A stretch of DNA of 22,832 nt, taken from an uncultured Nocardioides sp. GTDB lineage: Bacteria; Actinomycetota; Actinomycetes; Propionibacteriales; Nocardioidaceae. The first letter of the stretch is position 1; the number at the start of each line of letters is the position of its first letter. Position numbers and translations under genes: made by a program. Below are positions 14,694 through 21,926 of the stretch, in pieces. The notes below the pieces were generated by a model. That model saw only the letters and a program-made list of their open reading frames with translations, did no database searches and was not told the origin of the DNA. Location of the stretch: NCBI RefSeq assembly GCF_946885725.1, contig NZ_CAMPGZ010000045.1, forward strand, positions 1-22,832, written 5' to 3'.

Positions 14694-15358
14694 GCGTCGT
14701 CACCGCTGTCGTCGTACCGCATCCGCCGCTGCTGCTGCGCGAGCTCGGCGGCATCGCCGACCCCGTCGCCGACCTGCGCGCGGCCTGTTCTGCCGCGCTG
14801 TCCGCTGCTCTGGCCGATGGCCCGGTCGGCGTCGTGGTGGTGGGACCGGCCGAGCCCGGCTTCGACGAGAGCGCGGGGATCGACGTCCGTCGCTTCGGTA
14901 CGGCGTCCGCCCGCACCGGCCCGGGGCTGCCGCAGGCGCTGGGCGTCGGCCGTCGCCTGCTGGACGAGGCCGGCTGGACCGGACCGACCGTGCTGCGCGG
15001 CCTCCTGCCCGATGCTCCGGACGACGAGGTGAGTGGTCTGGCCCGCGAGCTGGCCGACAGCCCGGGTCGTGAAGTGCTGCTGCTGCTCGCCGAGGGCAGC
15101 GCGCGACGGCTCGCGTCGGGGCCGGGGATGCTCGACGAGCGGGCACCCGGCTTCGACGACAAGCTGGTCGAGGCACTGCGCGCGGGCGACGCCGAGGCGC
15201 TGACCGGTCTGGACGTCGACCTCGCGCGCGAGCTGATGGTCGAGGGGCGCGGCTCGTTCCGGCTGCTCGGCCGGCACGGCGCTCCGGTCAACGCCGAGGT
15301 GACCTACGCCGAGGCACCCTACGGCGTCCTCTATCCAGTGGCTCTCTGGGCCTTCTAG
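14690..15358 (+). CDS. LigB-like (class III extradiol dioxygenase-type) protein
   Basis: 222-aa protein beginning MSVVTAVVVPHPPLLLRELG, the N-terminal PHPPLL motif of the class III extradiol dioxygenase (LigB) superfamily, with H11 at a metal-ligand position. The later segment LLLLAEGSARRLASGPGML, then DERAPGFD, and the C-terminal EVTYAEAPYGVLYPVALW are typical of a short actinobacterial subgroup of unknown function. I cannot see the full set of catalytic residues of true extradiol dioxygenases, so ring cleavage should not be assumed. The ATG overlaps the folP2 stop (ATGA), so the two are co-translated. The TAG stop shares a CTAG palindrome with the stop of the convergent thioesterase. Confidence 0.75.
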   Translation: MSVVTAVVVPHPPLLLRELGGIADPVADLRAACSAALSAALADGPVGVVVVGPAEPGFDESAGIDVRRFGTASARTGPGLPQALGVGRRLLDEAGWTGPTVLRGLLPDAPDDEVSGLARELADSPGREVLLLLAEGSARRLASGPGMLDERAPGFDDKLVEALRAGDAEALTGLDVDLARELMVEGRGSFRLLGRHGAPVNAEVTYAEAPYGVLYPVALWAF

Positions 15359-16128
15359 CGCTTCACGACCAGCAGCGCCTGCGCACTGCGCGCCACCAGC
15401 CCGAGCTCGTCGTGCACCGACGACGTGGCCAGCCCGACCGAGCCGGTGCCGAGCGTCGTGGTCGCGTCGAGGCAGATCCACTCACCCACGGGCGGACGCA
15501 GCACGTGCACGGTGAGCTCGGTGTTGAGGAAACCCCACTCGGCGGGGTCCAGGCACGCCGACGCTCCGGATGCGGAGTCGACGCAGGCCATCAACCGTTG
15601 CAGCGGGCTCATCGGCTCGCCCTCGACGAGCTCGGCCGGGGGACGCATCCAGACCACTCCGGGTCCCGGTTCGCCGACCGACCCGACGATCCACCGCCAC
15701 TCGACGGCGTCCAGGTAGCCGCCCGACCAGCTCGCCGGCCGCGGCTTCTCCTCGCCGTCGGCCGGGCCGTGCGGCAGCGGCGTCGGCTTGCCCGGTCCGT
15801 CGTCGGTCGCCGGGAACAACCAGGCGTGCGCGCGGGCCACCGGTCGGTCCCGCTGCTCGTCGTACAACGTGGCCTCGACCAGCGACACCGTTCGGCCCGG
15901 CCGGACCTCGGACGCGGACACCCGAAGAGGCCCGACGGGCACCGGCCCGAGCAGCTCCACGGTGAGGCGGCCCACAGTCCGCTCGCCATGATCCGTGAGG
16001 TCCTCGATGGCCCGGCAGAGCAGCGCCGCGGGTGGTCCGCCGTGCTGGCTGTCGGGGCCCCACGGGCTCGCCGTCGACGGCTGGGAGAGGAAGCGGTCGG
16101 GGCCGTCCTGGACGTAGAAGGCGGTCAC
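15355..16128 (-). CDS. Acyl-CoA thioesterase family protein (TesB-like double hot-dog)
   Basis: 257-aa protein made of two hot-dog repeats, as in TesB/4HBT_3 thioesterases. The N-terminal FYVQDGPDRFLSQPSTASPW and QHGGPPAALLCRAIE match the first hot-dog with its helix. The second half, PMSPLQRLMACVDSASGASA then FLNTELTVHVLRPPVGEWICLDATTTLGTGSVGLATSSVHDELGLVARSAQALLV, is the standard C-terminal repeat with the catalytic-region Asp/Thr/Gln elements. It likely hydrolyses acyl-CoA esters in the cytoplasm. The start is a GTG at 16128 or the in-frame GTG at 16137; an upstream ATG frame would run through the divergent tRNA-Thr gene and is rejected. The stop overlaps the LigB-like gene stop by 4 bp. 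Confidence 0.85.
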   Translation of the reverse strand: MTAFYVQDGPDRFLSQPSTASPWGPDSQHGGPPAALLCRAIEDLTDHGERTVGRLTVELLGPVPVGPLRVSASEVRPGRTVSLVEATLYDEQRDRPVARAHAWLFPATDDGPGKPTPLPHGPADGEEKPRPASWSGGYLDAVEWRWIVGSVGEPGPGVVWMRPPAELVEGEPMSPLQRLMACVDSASGASACLDPAEWGFLNTELTVHVLRPPVGEWICLDATTTLGTGSVGLATSSVHDELGLVARSAQALLVVKR

Positions 16129-16164
16129 CGGTGACACGATTTCATGATCATCAGGGCGCCTGTG

Positions 16165-16170
16165 TATTCT
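16165..16170 (+). promoter_or_regulatory. -10 box for tRNA-Thr/tRNA-Met
   Basis: TATTCT lies 11 nt before the mature tRNA-Thr 5' end, inside the AT-richer gap between the divergent thioesterase and tRNA genes. A weak -35, TTCATG (16141-16146), sits 18 bp upstream. The distance fits a short leader trimmed by RNase P. Confidence 0.5.
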
Positions 16171-16181
16171 CTTCCGGCGTT

Positions 16182-16254
16182 GCCCCTTTAGCTCAGTCGG
16201 CAGAGCGTCTCCATGGTAAGGAGAAGGTCTACGGTTCGATTCCGTAAAGGGGCT
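16182..16254 (+). tRNA. tRNA-Thr (anticodon GGT)
   Basis: Complete 73-nt cloverleaf. The acceptor stem GCCCCTT pairs with AAGGGGC, with discriminator T at 16254. The D-arm is GCTC/GAGC, the anticodon stem TCTCC/GGAGA with loop ATGGTAA, and the T-arm TACGG-TTCGATT-CCGTA. Anticodon GGT (16215-16217) reads ACC/ACT threonine codons. CCA is not encoded. It is followed 51 bp later by tRNA-Met and probably shares its promoter. Confidence 0.97.
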
Positions 16255-16305
16255 CTGGGTCAGGAAGTCGCGTGAGCCGAAGGCCTGCGCGGTGCCCGTC
16301 CCGGT

Positions 16306-16379
16306 GGCGGGGTAGCTCAGGTGGTTAGAGCACACGGCTCATAATCGTGGTGTCGCGGGTTCGAGTCCCGCCCCCGCTA
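16306..16379 (+). tRNA. tRNA-Met (anticodon CAT), elongator type
   Basis: Complete 74-nt cloverleaf. Acceptor GGCGGGG pairs with CCCCGCT (closing G-U), discriminator A16379. The D-arm is GCTC/GAGC, the anticodon stem CACGG/TCGTG with loop CTCATAA (CAT at 16340-16342), and the T-arm GCGGG-TTCGAGT-CCCGC. The three consecutive G-C pairs in the anticodon stem and the mismatched 1-72 pair that mark initiator tRNA are absent, so this is elongator tRNA-Met (a CAT anticodon modified to read Ile AUA is less likely here). Confidence 0.95.
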
Positions 16380-16423
16380 CTCAACAGACTGAATCCGCAA
16401 CAGCCCGATGGAAGAGGCACACC

Positions 16424-16594
16424 GTGGCCAGCAAGAGCTCAGACGTTCGCCCCAAGATCACCTTGGCCTGCGTGGAGTGCAAGGAACGCAACTACATCAC
16501 CAAGAAGAACCGCCGCAACGACCCGGACCGCATGGAGCTCAAGAAGTTCTGCCCGCGTTGCCGCAAGCACACCGACCACCGCGAGACCCGCTGA
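16424..16594 (+). CDS. rpmG: 50S ribosomal protein L33
   Basis: 56-aa ribosomal protein translated from a GTG at 16424 ([20 protein letters not shown]), preceded by GGAAGAGG about 7 nt upstream. It is the zinc-ribbon form with both cysteine pairs, CVEC and CPRC, so it should bind one zinc and is not the zinc-independent paralogue that replaces L33 during zinc shortage. The C-terminus [17 protein letters not shown] is typical. It follows tRNA-Met by 44 bp and ends just before a strong terminator hairpin. The tRNA-Thr, tRNA-Met, rpmG, hadA order is also seen in mycobacteria. Confidence 0.97.
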   Translation: MASKSSDVRPKITLACVECKERNYITKKNRRNDPDRMELKKFCPRCRKHTDHRETR

Positions 16595-16621
16595 GTCGTC
16601 GGTCACACGCCTCGCACGCTT

Positions 16622-16659
16622 CGAAGGAGCGGCGCCCCGGACGGGGTGCCGCTCCTTCG
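16622..16659 (+). terminator. Intrinsic terminator after rpmG
   Basis: 17-bp inverted repeat with a 4-nt loop: the left arm 16622-16638 (CGAAGGAGCGGCGCCCC) pairs with 16643-16659 with a single G-U wobble. It starts 28 nt after the rpmG stop and is followed by a short CTTTGT. This is the strongest hairpin in the window and should separate tRNA/rpmG transcription from hadA, which has its own start. Confidence 0.88.
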
Positions 16660-16693
16660 CTTTGTGCGCTTCGCCAACTCATGAGGCCCCCGA

Positions 16694-16709
16694 TAGATTC
16701 GTGCGCATG
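16694..16709 (+). promoter_or_regulatory. Leaderless-type promoter of hadA
   Basis: A -10 hexamer TAGATT (16694-16699) ends 7 nt before the hadA ATG at 16707. This predicts transcription starting at or beside the start codon, i.e. a leaderless mRNA. No ribosome binding site is visible between the box and the ATG. The terminator at 16622-16659 lies just upstream, consistent with an independent transcription unit. Confidence 0.55.
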
Positions 16710-17123
16710 CCAGTCGACCCGTCCCTCGCCGGCCGGACCTTCCCGCCGACGGCGCCCTACACCGTCACCGAGGAGCGGGTCCGCGAGTTCGCGGCCGCCA
16801 TCGGTGCGCCGTACGACGGTGGCCCGGCGCCGGCCACGTTCCCGATCGTCGTCGCGTTCGGCGCGATGACCGGGCTGATGGAGGACCCCGAGGTCGGCAT
16901 CGCGCTGCACCGGGTGGTCCACGGCGAGCAGCGGTTCAGCTACACCCGGCCGGTCCAGGTTGGTGACGTGCTGACTGCCGAGCTGACCGTCGACAGCCTG
17001 CGCCAGATCGGCGGCGCCGACATCATCGGCACCCGCAGCGAGATCACCGACGCCGACGGCAATCCCGTGTGCACCGCGTTCGCGACGCTGGTCCACCGCG
17101 GCGAGGAAGGGGAGGACTCCTGA
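16707..17123 (+). CDS. hadA: MaoC-type dehydratase half, HadA-like
   Basis: 138-aa single hot-dog protein with the FAS1-type N-terminal MaoC dehydratase layout (DPSLAGRTFPPTAPYTVTEE, then VREFAAAIGAP, PATFPIVVAFGAMTGLMEDPE and the strand HGEQRFSYTRPVQVGDVL). It lacks the catalytic Asp/His pair of the hydratase-2 motif, as expected for the substrate-binding subunit that pairs with HadB. In mycobacteria HadAB is a (3R)-hydroxyacyl-ACP dehydratase of the FAS-II system. Nocardioidaceae do not make mycolic acids, so the physiological chain is probably different. The stop overlaps the HadB start by one base (TGATG), so equimolar subunits are expected. Confidence 0.88.
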   Translation: MPVDPSLAGRTFPPTAPYTVTEERVREFAAAIGAPYDGGPAPATFPIVVAFGAMTGLMEDPEVGIALHRVVHGEQRFSYTRPVQVGDVLTAELTVDSLRQIGGADIIGTRSEITDADGNPVCTAFATLVHRGEEGEDS

Positions 17124-17518
17124 TGCAGCCCGGAGACGTCCTGCCCGAGCAGGCCTACACCGTGACCCGCGCCGACCTGGTCCGTTACGCCGGCGCCAGC
17201 GGCGACCGCAACCCGATCCACTGGTCCGACCGCGTCGCCAAGTCCGTCGGGCTGCCCGGCGTGATCGCCCACGGGATGTACACCATGGCGCTCGCCGCCC
17301 GCGCCCTCGACACCTGGGCCGGTGCGCCCGGCAAGGTGCGGGAGCTCTCCTGCAAGTTCACCAAGCCGGTCGTCGTACCCGACGACGACGAGGGCGTGGT
17401 CGTGCGCGTCGCCGGCACCGTCAAGCAGCTCACCGACGACGGCGTCCAGGTCTCGCTCGAGGTCACCTGCGGCGACGACAAGGTGCTCGGTGCGCCGAAG
17501 GCCGTGCTGGACGTCTGA
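17123..17518 (+). CDS. hadB: MaoC-type dehydratase catalytic subunit, HadB-like
   Basis: 131-aa hot-dog enzyme. The hydratase-2 signature YAGASGDRNPIHWSD places the catalytic Asp at D28 and His at H33, five residues apart as in R-specific enoyl hydratases. GVIAHGMYTMALAARAL is the usual following motif. With HadA it should form a heterodimer that dehydrates (3R)-hydroxyacyl thioesters. GGGGAGG lies just before the ATG, inside the end of hadA. The TGA stop is followed directly by the murB GTG after one base, so hadA, hadB and murB form one transcription unit. Confidence 0.9.
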   Translation: MQPGDVLPEQAYTVTRADLVRYAGASGDRNPIHWSDRVAKSVGLPGVIAHGMYTMALAARALDTWAGAPGKVRELSCKFTKPVVVPDDDEGVVVRVAGTVKQLTDDGVQVSLEVTCGDDKVLGAPKAVLDV

Positions 17519-17519
17519 C

Positions 17520-18548
17520 GTGCCCGAGCTCAAGGACCACACCACGCTCCGCCTCGGCGGCCCCGCCCGCGACTGGGTGACCGCGACGACCGGCGACGAG
17601 CTCGTCGAGGCCGTGCGCACCGCCGACGAGGCCGGGACACCCGTGCTCGTGCTGGCCGGCGGCAGCAACGTCGTCGTCGCCGACGAGGGGTTCGACGGCA
17701 CGGTCGTGCACGTGGCCACCCGGGGCATCTCGGTCGCGAGCGACACCTGCGGCGGCGCGTTCGTCACGGTCCAGGCCGGCGAGGTGTGGGACGACGTGGT
17801 CGCCCGTGCAGTCGAGGAGCACTGGGTCGGCGTCGAGGCGCTCTCGGGGATCCCCGGCTCGACCGGCGCGACCCCGATCCAGAACGTCGGCGCCTACGGC
17901 CAGGAGGTCGCGGACACGATCGCGTCCGTGCGCTGCTGGGACCGGGTCGCGTCGGCGTACAAGACGTTCTTCGCGGCCGACTGCGGCTTCGGCTACCGCA
18001 CCAGCCGGTTCAAGCAGGACCCCGGGCGGTACGTCGTCGTCGACGTGACGTTCCAGCTGCCGCTCGGCGACCTCGGCGCGCCGGTCCGCTACGCCGAGCT
18101 CGCCCGCGTCCTCGGCGTCGAGCAGGGGCAGCGCGCTCCGTCGCGCGAGGTGCGCGAGGCCGTGCTCGGCCTGCGCCGGTCGAAGGGCATGGTGCTCGAC
18201 GCCGACGACCACGACACGTGGAGCGCCGGGTCGTTCTTCACCAACCCGTTCGTCAGCCCGGAGGACCTCCCCGAGGGCGCGCCGGCCTGGGAGCAGCCCG
18301 ACGGCACGGTGAAGACCAGTGCCGCGTGGCTGATCGAGCGCGCGGGCTTCGGCAAGGGCTACGGCAACGGCAAGGTGGCACTGTCGGGCAAGCACACGCT
18401 CGCGCTGACCAACCGCGGCGGAGCGACCACCGCCGACCTGCTCGCGCTGGCCGCCGAGGTGCAGCGCGGCGTGCACGAGGCGTTCGGGGTGTGGCTGGTC
18501 AACGAGCCGGTGCTCGTCGGCTGCGACCTGCCCGTGCCGTCCGCGTAG
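17520..18548 (+). CDS. murB: UDP-N-acetylmuramate dehydrogenase
   Basis: 342-aa FAD enzyme that reduces UDP-N-acetylglucosamine-enolpyruvate to UDP-N-acetylmuramate in peptidoglycan precursor synthesis. Motifs in order: HTTLRLGGPARDW, VLAGGSNVVVADEGFDG (FAD binding), GIPGSTGATPIQNVGAYGQE, GFGYRTSRFK, SAGSFFTNPF with the proton-donor serine at S238, and NEPVLVG with the glutamate at E329. The length equals that of E. coli MurB. The GTG at 17520 is chosen because it begins 1 nt after the hadB stop and directly precedes the family N-terminus; the longer frame starting at 17322 lies inside hadB. It converges with the DUF4190-like gene, 7 bp apart. Confidence 0.94.
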   Translation: MPELKDHTTLRLGGPARDWVTATTGDELVEAVRTADEAGTPVLVLAGGSNVVVADEGFDGTVVHVATRGISVASDTCGGAFVTVQAGEVWDDVVARAVEEHWVGVEALSGIPGSTGATPIQNVGAYGQEVADTIASVRCWDRVASAYKTFFAADCGFGYRTSRFKQDPGRYVVVDVTFQLPLGDLGAPVRYAELARVLGVEQGQRAPSREVREAVLGLRRSKGMVLDADDHDTWSAGSFFTNPFVSPEDLPEGAPAWEQPDGTVKTSAAWLIERAGFGKGYGNGKVALSGKHTLALTNRGGATTADLLALAAEVQRGVHEAFGVWLVNEPVLVGCDLPVPSA

Positions 18549-18568
18549 GCGCCGCCTAGATCCGGACG
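18538..18568. terminator. Bidirectional hairpin between murB and the DUF4190-like gene
   Basis: Nested inverted repeats cover the two convergent stop codons. The outer arms are CGTCCG (18538-18543) and CGGACG (18563-18568); the inner arms TAGGC (18546-18550) and GCCTA (18554-18558) contain the two TAG stops. An asymmetric internal loop separates them and there is no T-run. It would fold from either strand. Confidence 0.45.
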
Positions 18569-19005
18569 CCGCCCTCGGAGAACCCGCCACCGGGCACGGC
18601 GATCGCGATCAGGATGACGGCGACGAACGCCAGCACCCCGAGGATCAGCAGGATCGTGGCGATCACGCCCATGACGTAGCCGGCCATCGCCATCCCGCGA
18701 CCGCCGTACCGGTGCGGCTCCTGGTCGATCTCACGCACCGCCCGGCGTCCGATGCCCCAGGCCCACGGCCCGACGATCAGCGGCAGCCCGCAGGTGAAGC
18801 CGCCGACGATCGCGACCAGGCCGAGCACGAGCGCGGTCGTCGCGCGCGGGTGGTCGGCGGGGCGGTAAGGCGGCTGGCCGTAGCCCTGCGGCGGGTACGG
18901 CGGGTAGCCCGGAGGCTGTTGCTGCTGCCAGTAGCCCAACGGCTGGGTCGGGTCGGGCTGCTGGCCGGGCTCATGGCCGGGCGGCTCTCCCGGGGGCGTG
19001 CTCAT
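18556..19005 (-). CDS. DUF4190-type membrane protein with Pro/Gln/Tyr-rich N-terminus
   Basis: 149-aa protein. The first roughly 55 residues are a disordered Pro/Gly/Gln/Tyr-rich stretch with repeats such as GYPPYPPQGYGQPPYRP. Two membrane helices follow, at about 58-80 (TTALVLGLVAIVGGFTCGLP) and 105-135 (GYVMGVIATILLILGVLAFV), separated by a short GRRAVREIDQEPHRYGGRG loop. This is the DUF4190 layout common in actinobacteria; the function is unknown. The ATG at 19005 overlaps the adenosine deaminase stop by 4 bp (ATGA), supporting this start over the upstream GTG at 19026. Confidence 0.82.
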   Translation of the reverse strand: MSTPPGEPPGHEPGQQPDPTQPLGYWQQQQPPGYPPYPPQGYGQPPYRPADHPRATTALVLGLVAIVGGFTCGLPLIVGPWAWGIGRRAVREIDQEPHRYGGRGMAMAGYVMGVIATILLILGVLAFVAVILIAIAVPGGGFSEGGVRI

Positions 19006-20039
19006 AGGGGCGATTGTGCCAACCACGCGTCGATGTCGCGCAGGATGGCCGCCTTGAGGTCGTCGGGCGCGCGCGAGGCGCGGACCGACATCCGGGCGAG
19101 CTCGGCGAGGGTGGCGTCGTCGAGGTCGTGGGCCGCGCGCATCGTGGCGTATTGCCCGGCCAGCCGGGAGCCGAACAGCAGGGGGTCGTCGGCGCCGAGG
19201 GCGACGGTCGCGCCGGCCTCCAGCAGCGTCGGCAGCGGCACCGACGTGAGGTCGGTGTAGACGCCGAGGGCGACGTTGGAGACCGGGCAGACCTCGAGGG
19301 GTACGTCGTCCTCCACGACCCGCTTCAGCACCTCCGGGTCCTCCGCGGCGCGCACGCCGTGGCCCAGCCGGTCCGCGTGCAGCTCGTCGAGGCAGGTGCG
19401 GATGTGGTCGGGCCCGCGCAGCTCGCCGCCGTGGGGCGCGAGCATCAGCCCGGCACGCTCGGCGATCCGGAAGGCCGGTGCGAACTCGGACGTGGTGCCG
19501 CGCCGCTCGTCGTTGGAGAGCCCGAAGCCGACGACGCCGCGGCCGGCGTACTGCGCGGCCAGTCGGGCGAGCGTGCGGGCGTCGAGCGGGTGCCGGGTGC
19601 GGTTGGCCGCGATCACGACCGCGATGCCGAGCCCGGTCGTCGCTGAGGCCTCACGGACCGCGTCGAGCACCAGGTCGGTGAACGCGGTGATGCCGCCGAA
19701 GCGCGCCGCGTAGCCGCTCGGGTCGACCTGGATCTCCAGCCACCGGCCGCCGTCGCGCACGTCGTCCTCGGCGGCCTCGCGCACGAGCCGCCGCACGTCC
19801 TCCTCCGTGCGCAGCACCGACCGCGCGACGTCGTACAGCCTCTGGAAGCGGAACCAACCCTTCTCGTCGGCCGCCGACAGCTGCGGCGGCCAGTCCTCGA
19901 CGAGGGCGTCGGGCAGCACCACACCGTCACGCTCGGCCAGCTCGAGCAGCGTCTCGTGCCGCATCGAGCCGGTGAAGTGCAAGTGCAGGTGCGCCTTGGG
20001 CAGCGCGTCGATCGGCCGCCCGGCTCCGGAGTCCCCCAC
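19002..20039 (-). CDS. Adenosine deaminase family protein
   Basis: 345-aa TIM-barrel amidohydrolase of the adenosine/AMP deaminase superfamily. Metal and catalytic positions: HLHLH with H19 and H21, PHGGE with H203 and E206, RLGHG with H227, and GADDP with D284/D285. Canonical adenosine deaminases read ELHxHL, HAGE and STDDP at these places, so the active-site surroundings differ and the nucleoside or base preferred may not be adenosine. The reaction should still be a zinc-dependent hydrolytic deamination of a 6-aminopurine-type substrate. The GTG start at 20039 lies 5 bp after the aminotransferase stop; no strong ribosome binding site is visible. It overlaps the DUF4190-like gene by 4 bp. 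Confidence 0.85.
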   Translation of the reverse strand: MGDSGAGRPIDALPKAHLHLHFTGSMRHETLLELAERDGVVLPDALVEDWPPQLSAADEKGWFRFQRLYDVARSVLRTEEDVRRLVREAAEDDVRDGGRWLEIQVDPSGYAARFGGITAFTDLVLDAVREASATTGLGIAVVIAANRTRHPLDARTLARLAAQYAGRGVVGFGLSNDERRGTTSEFAPAFRIAERAGLMLAPHGGELRGPDHIRTCLDELHADRLGHGVRAAEDPEVLKRVVEDDVPLEVCPVSNVALGVYTDLTSVPLPTLLEAGATVALGADDPLLFGSRLAGQYATMRAAHDLDDATLAELARMSVRASRAPDDLKAAILRDIDAWLAQSPL

Positions 20040-20044
20040 CCGGC

Positions 20045-21268
<1,224 letters not shown>

Positions 21269-21312
21269 GCCGCCTATCGTTCCACCCTGGCCTCCGGAGC
21301 GGCACCCGGGTT

Positions 21313-21327
21313 CTGACCGGTGGTCAG
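21313..21327. promoter_or_regulatory. 15-bp inverted repeat (operator candidate)
   Basis: CTGACC-ggt-GGTCAG, two perfect 6-bp arms around 3 bp. It lies 45 bp before the aminotransferase start on one side and about 20 bp before the TTCGAC -35 candidate on the other. The position suits a regulator-binding site for the minus-strand operon. A hairpin role is also possible. Confidence 0.45.
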
Positions 21328-21347
21328 CGCCGGAGCAGTCCGCTCGG

Positions 21348-21378
21348 TTCGACTTCCCTTCGGCCTTCCCCGTACACT
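21348..21378 (+). promoter_or_regulatory. Promoter candidate for tRNA-Trp/secE/nusG
   Basis: -10 TACACT (21373-21378) and -35 TTCGAC (21348-21353), spaced 19 bp. The spacing is slightly long but both hexamers resemble actinobacterial housekeeping promoters. It would drive tRNA-Trp and possibly read on into secE and nusG. Confidence 0.4.
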
Positions 21379-21494
21379 TCACCGTTGGTGGATCTCACCC
21401 TTGACTGTCATGCCCACGATCCGCGGTTTGCGCCCTACCGGCGCGCCACGAAGCGGGCCAAAGGTGGACAGGGCGGCACGGATGAGGACCCCGT

Positions 21495-21567
21495 AGGGCA
21501 CTAGCTCAACTGGCAGAGCATCGGTCTCCAAAACCGAAGGTTGGGGGTTCAAGTCCCTCGTGCCCTG
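21495..21567 (+). tRNA. tRNA-Trp (anticodon CCA)
   Basis: Complete 73-nt cloverleaf. Acceptor AGGGCAC pairs with GTGCCCT, discriminator G21567. The D-arm is GCTC/GAGC, the anticodon stem TCGGT/ACCGA with loop CTCCAAA (CCA at 21528-21530), and the T-arm GGGGG-TTCAAGT-CCCTC with one G-U. CCA is not encoded. Its place directly before secE is conserved in actinobacteria. Confidence 0.97.
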
Positions 21568-21631
21568 CGAGGAGCGGAGTCGCGGAGGACGCGGCCTGTG
21601 ATCGAGTAGCAGTCGAGTGAGAGGCAGAACA

Positions 21632-21868
21632 GTGGCGGACAGCCGTTCGGTGTCGACGTCTGGCGGGAGCCAGTCGCGCGACCGTCGCACCAGCCCCGCC
21701 ACGTTCTACCGGCAGGTCGTCGCCGAGCTCCGCAAGGTCGTCTGGCCGACCCAGGAGCAGCTGGTCACGTACTTCATCGTGGTCCTGGTCTTCGTGGCCG
21801 TGGTCATGACGCTCGTGTCCCTGCTCGACCTGGGTTTCGGAAAGCTGGTCTTCGCCGTCTTCGGCTGA
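21632..21868 (+). CDS. secE: Preprotein translocase subunit SecE
   Basis: 78-aa short actinobacterial SecE with one membrane helix. A hydrophilic Ser/Arg-rich N-terminus (residues 1-22) is followed by the amphipathic helix ATFYRQVVAELRKVVWPTQE, the conserved core that lies on the membrane surface and braces SecY, then one transmembrane helix (YFIVVLVFVAVVMTLVSLLD). It stabilises SecY in the SecYEG channel. The start is taken as the GTG at 21632, with GAGAGG 7 nt upstream; an in-frame GTG at 21617 would add five residues. It lies 58 bp upstream of nusG on the same strand. Confidence 0.93.
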   Translation: MADSRSVSTSGGSQSRDRRTSPATFYRQVVAELRKVVWPTQEQLVTYFIVVLVFVAVVMTLVSLLDLGFGKLVFAVFG

Positions 21869-21926
21869 CCGGCCCGGCCGCCGGGCAACCCCGTAGTTCT
21901 TCAACAGTGAAGGTGAATCGATAACC

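Larger units (their letters stand above)
21269..21494. promoter_or_regulatory. Intergenic region between aminotransferase and tRNA-Trp
   Basis: 226 bp without a credible gene. It contains a perfect dyad (21313-21327), a plus-strand promoter candidate TTCGAC-N19-TACACT (21348-21378) and a second -35-like TTGACT at 21401 lacking a clear -10. Transcripts from TACACT would carry a leader of about 110 nt before tRNA-Trp. Confidence 0.4.

Noticed and set aside
16129..16335. N-terminal extension of the thioesterase to an upstream start
   Set aside because: It would be translated antisense through tRNA-Thr, and the added residues are just the reversed tRNA sequence.
21379..21702. Minus-strand small frames over tRNA-Trp and secE
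   Set aside because: They are the reverse complement of the tRNA and of the secE N-terminus; no start signal or family resemblance.
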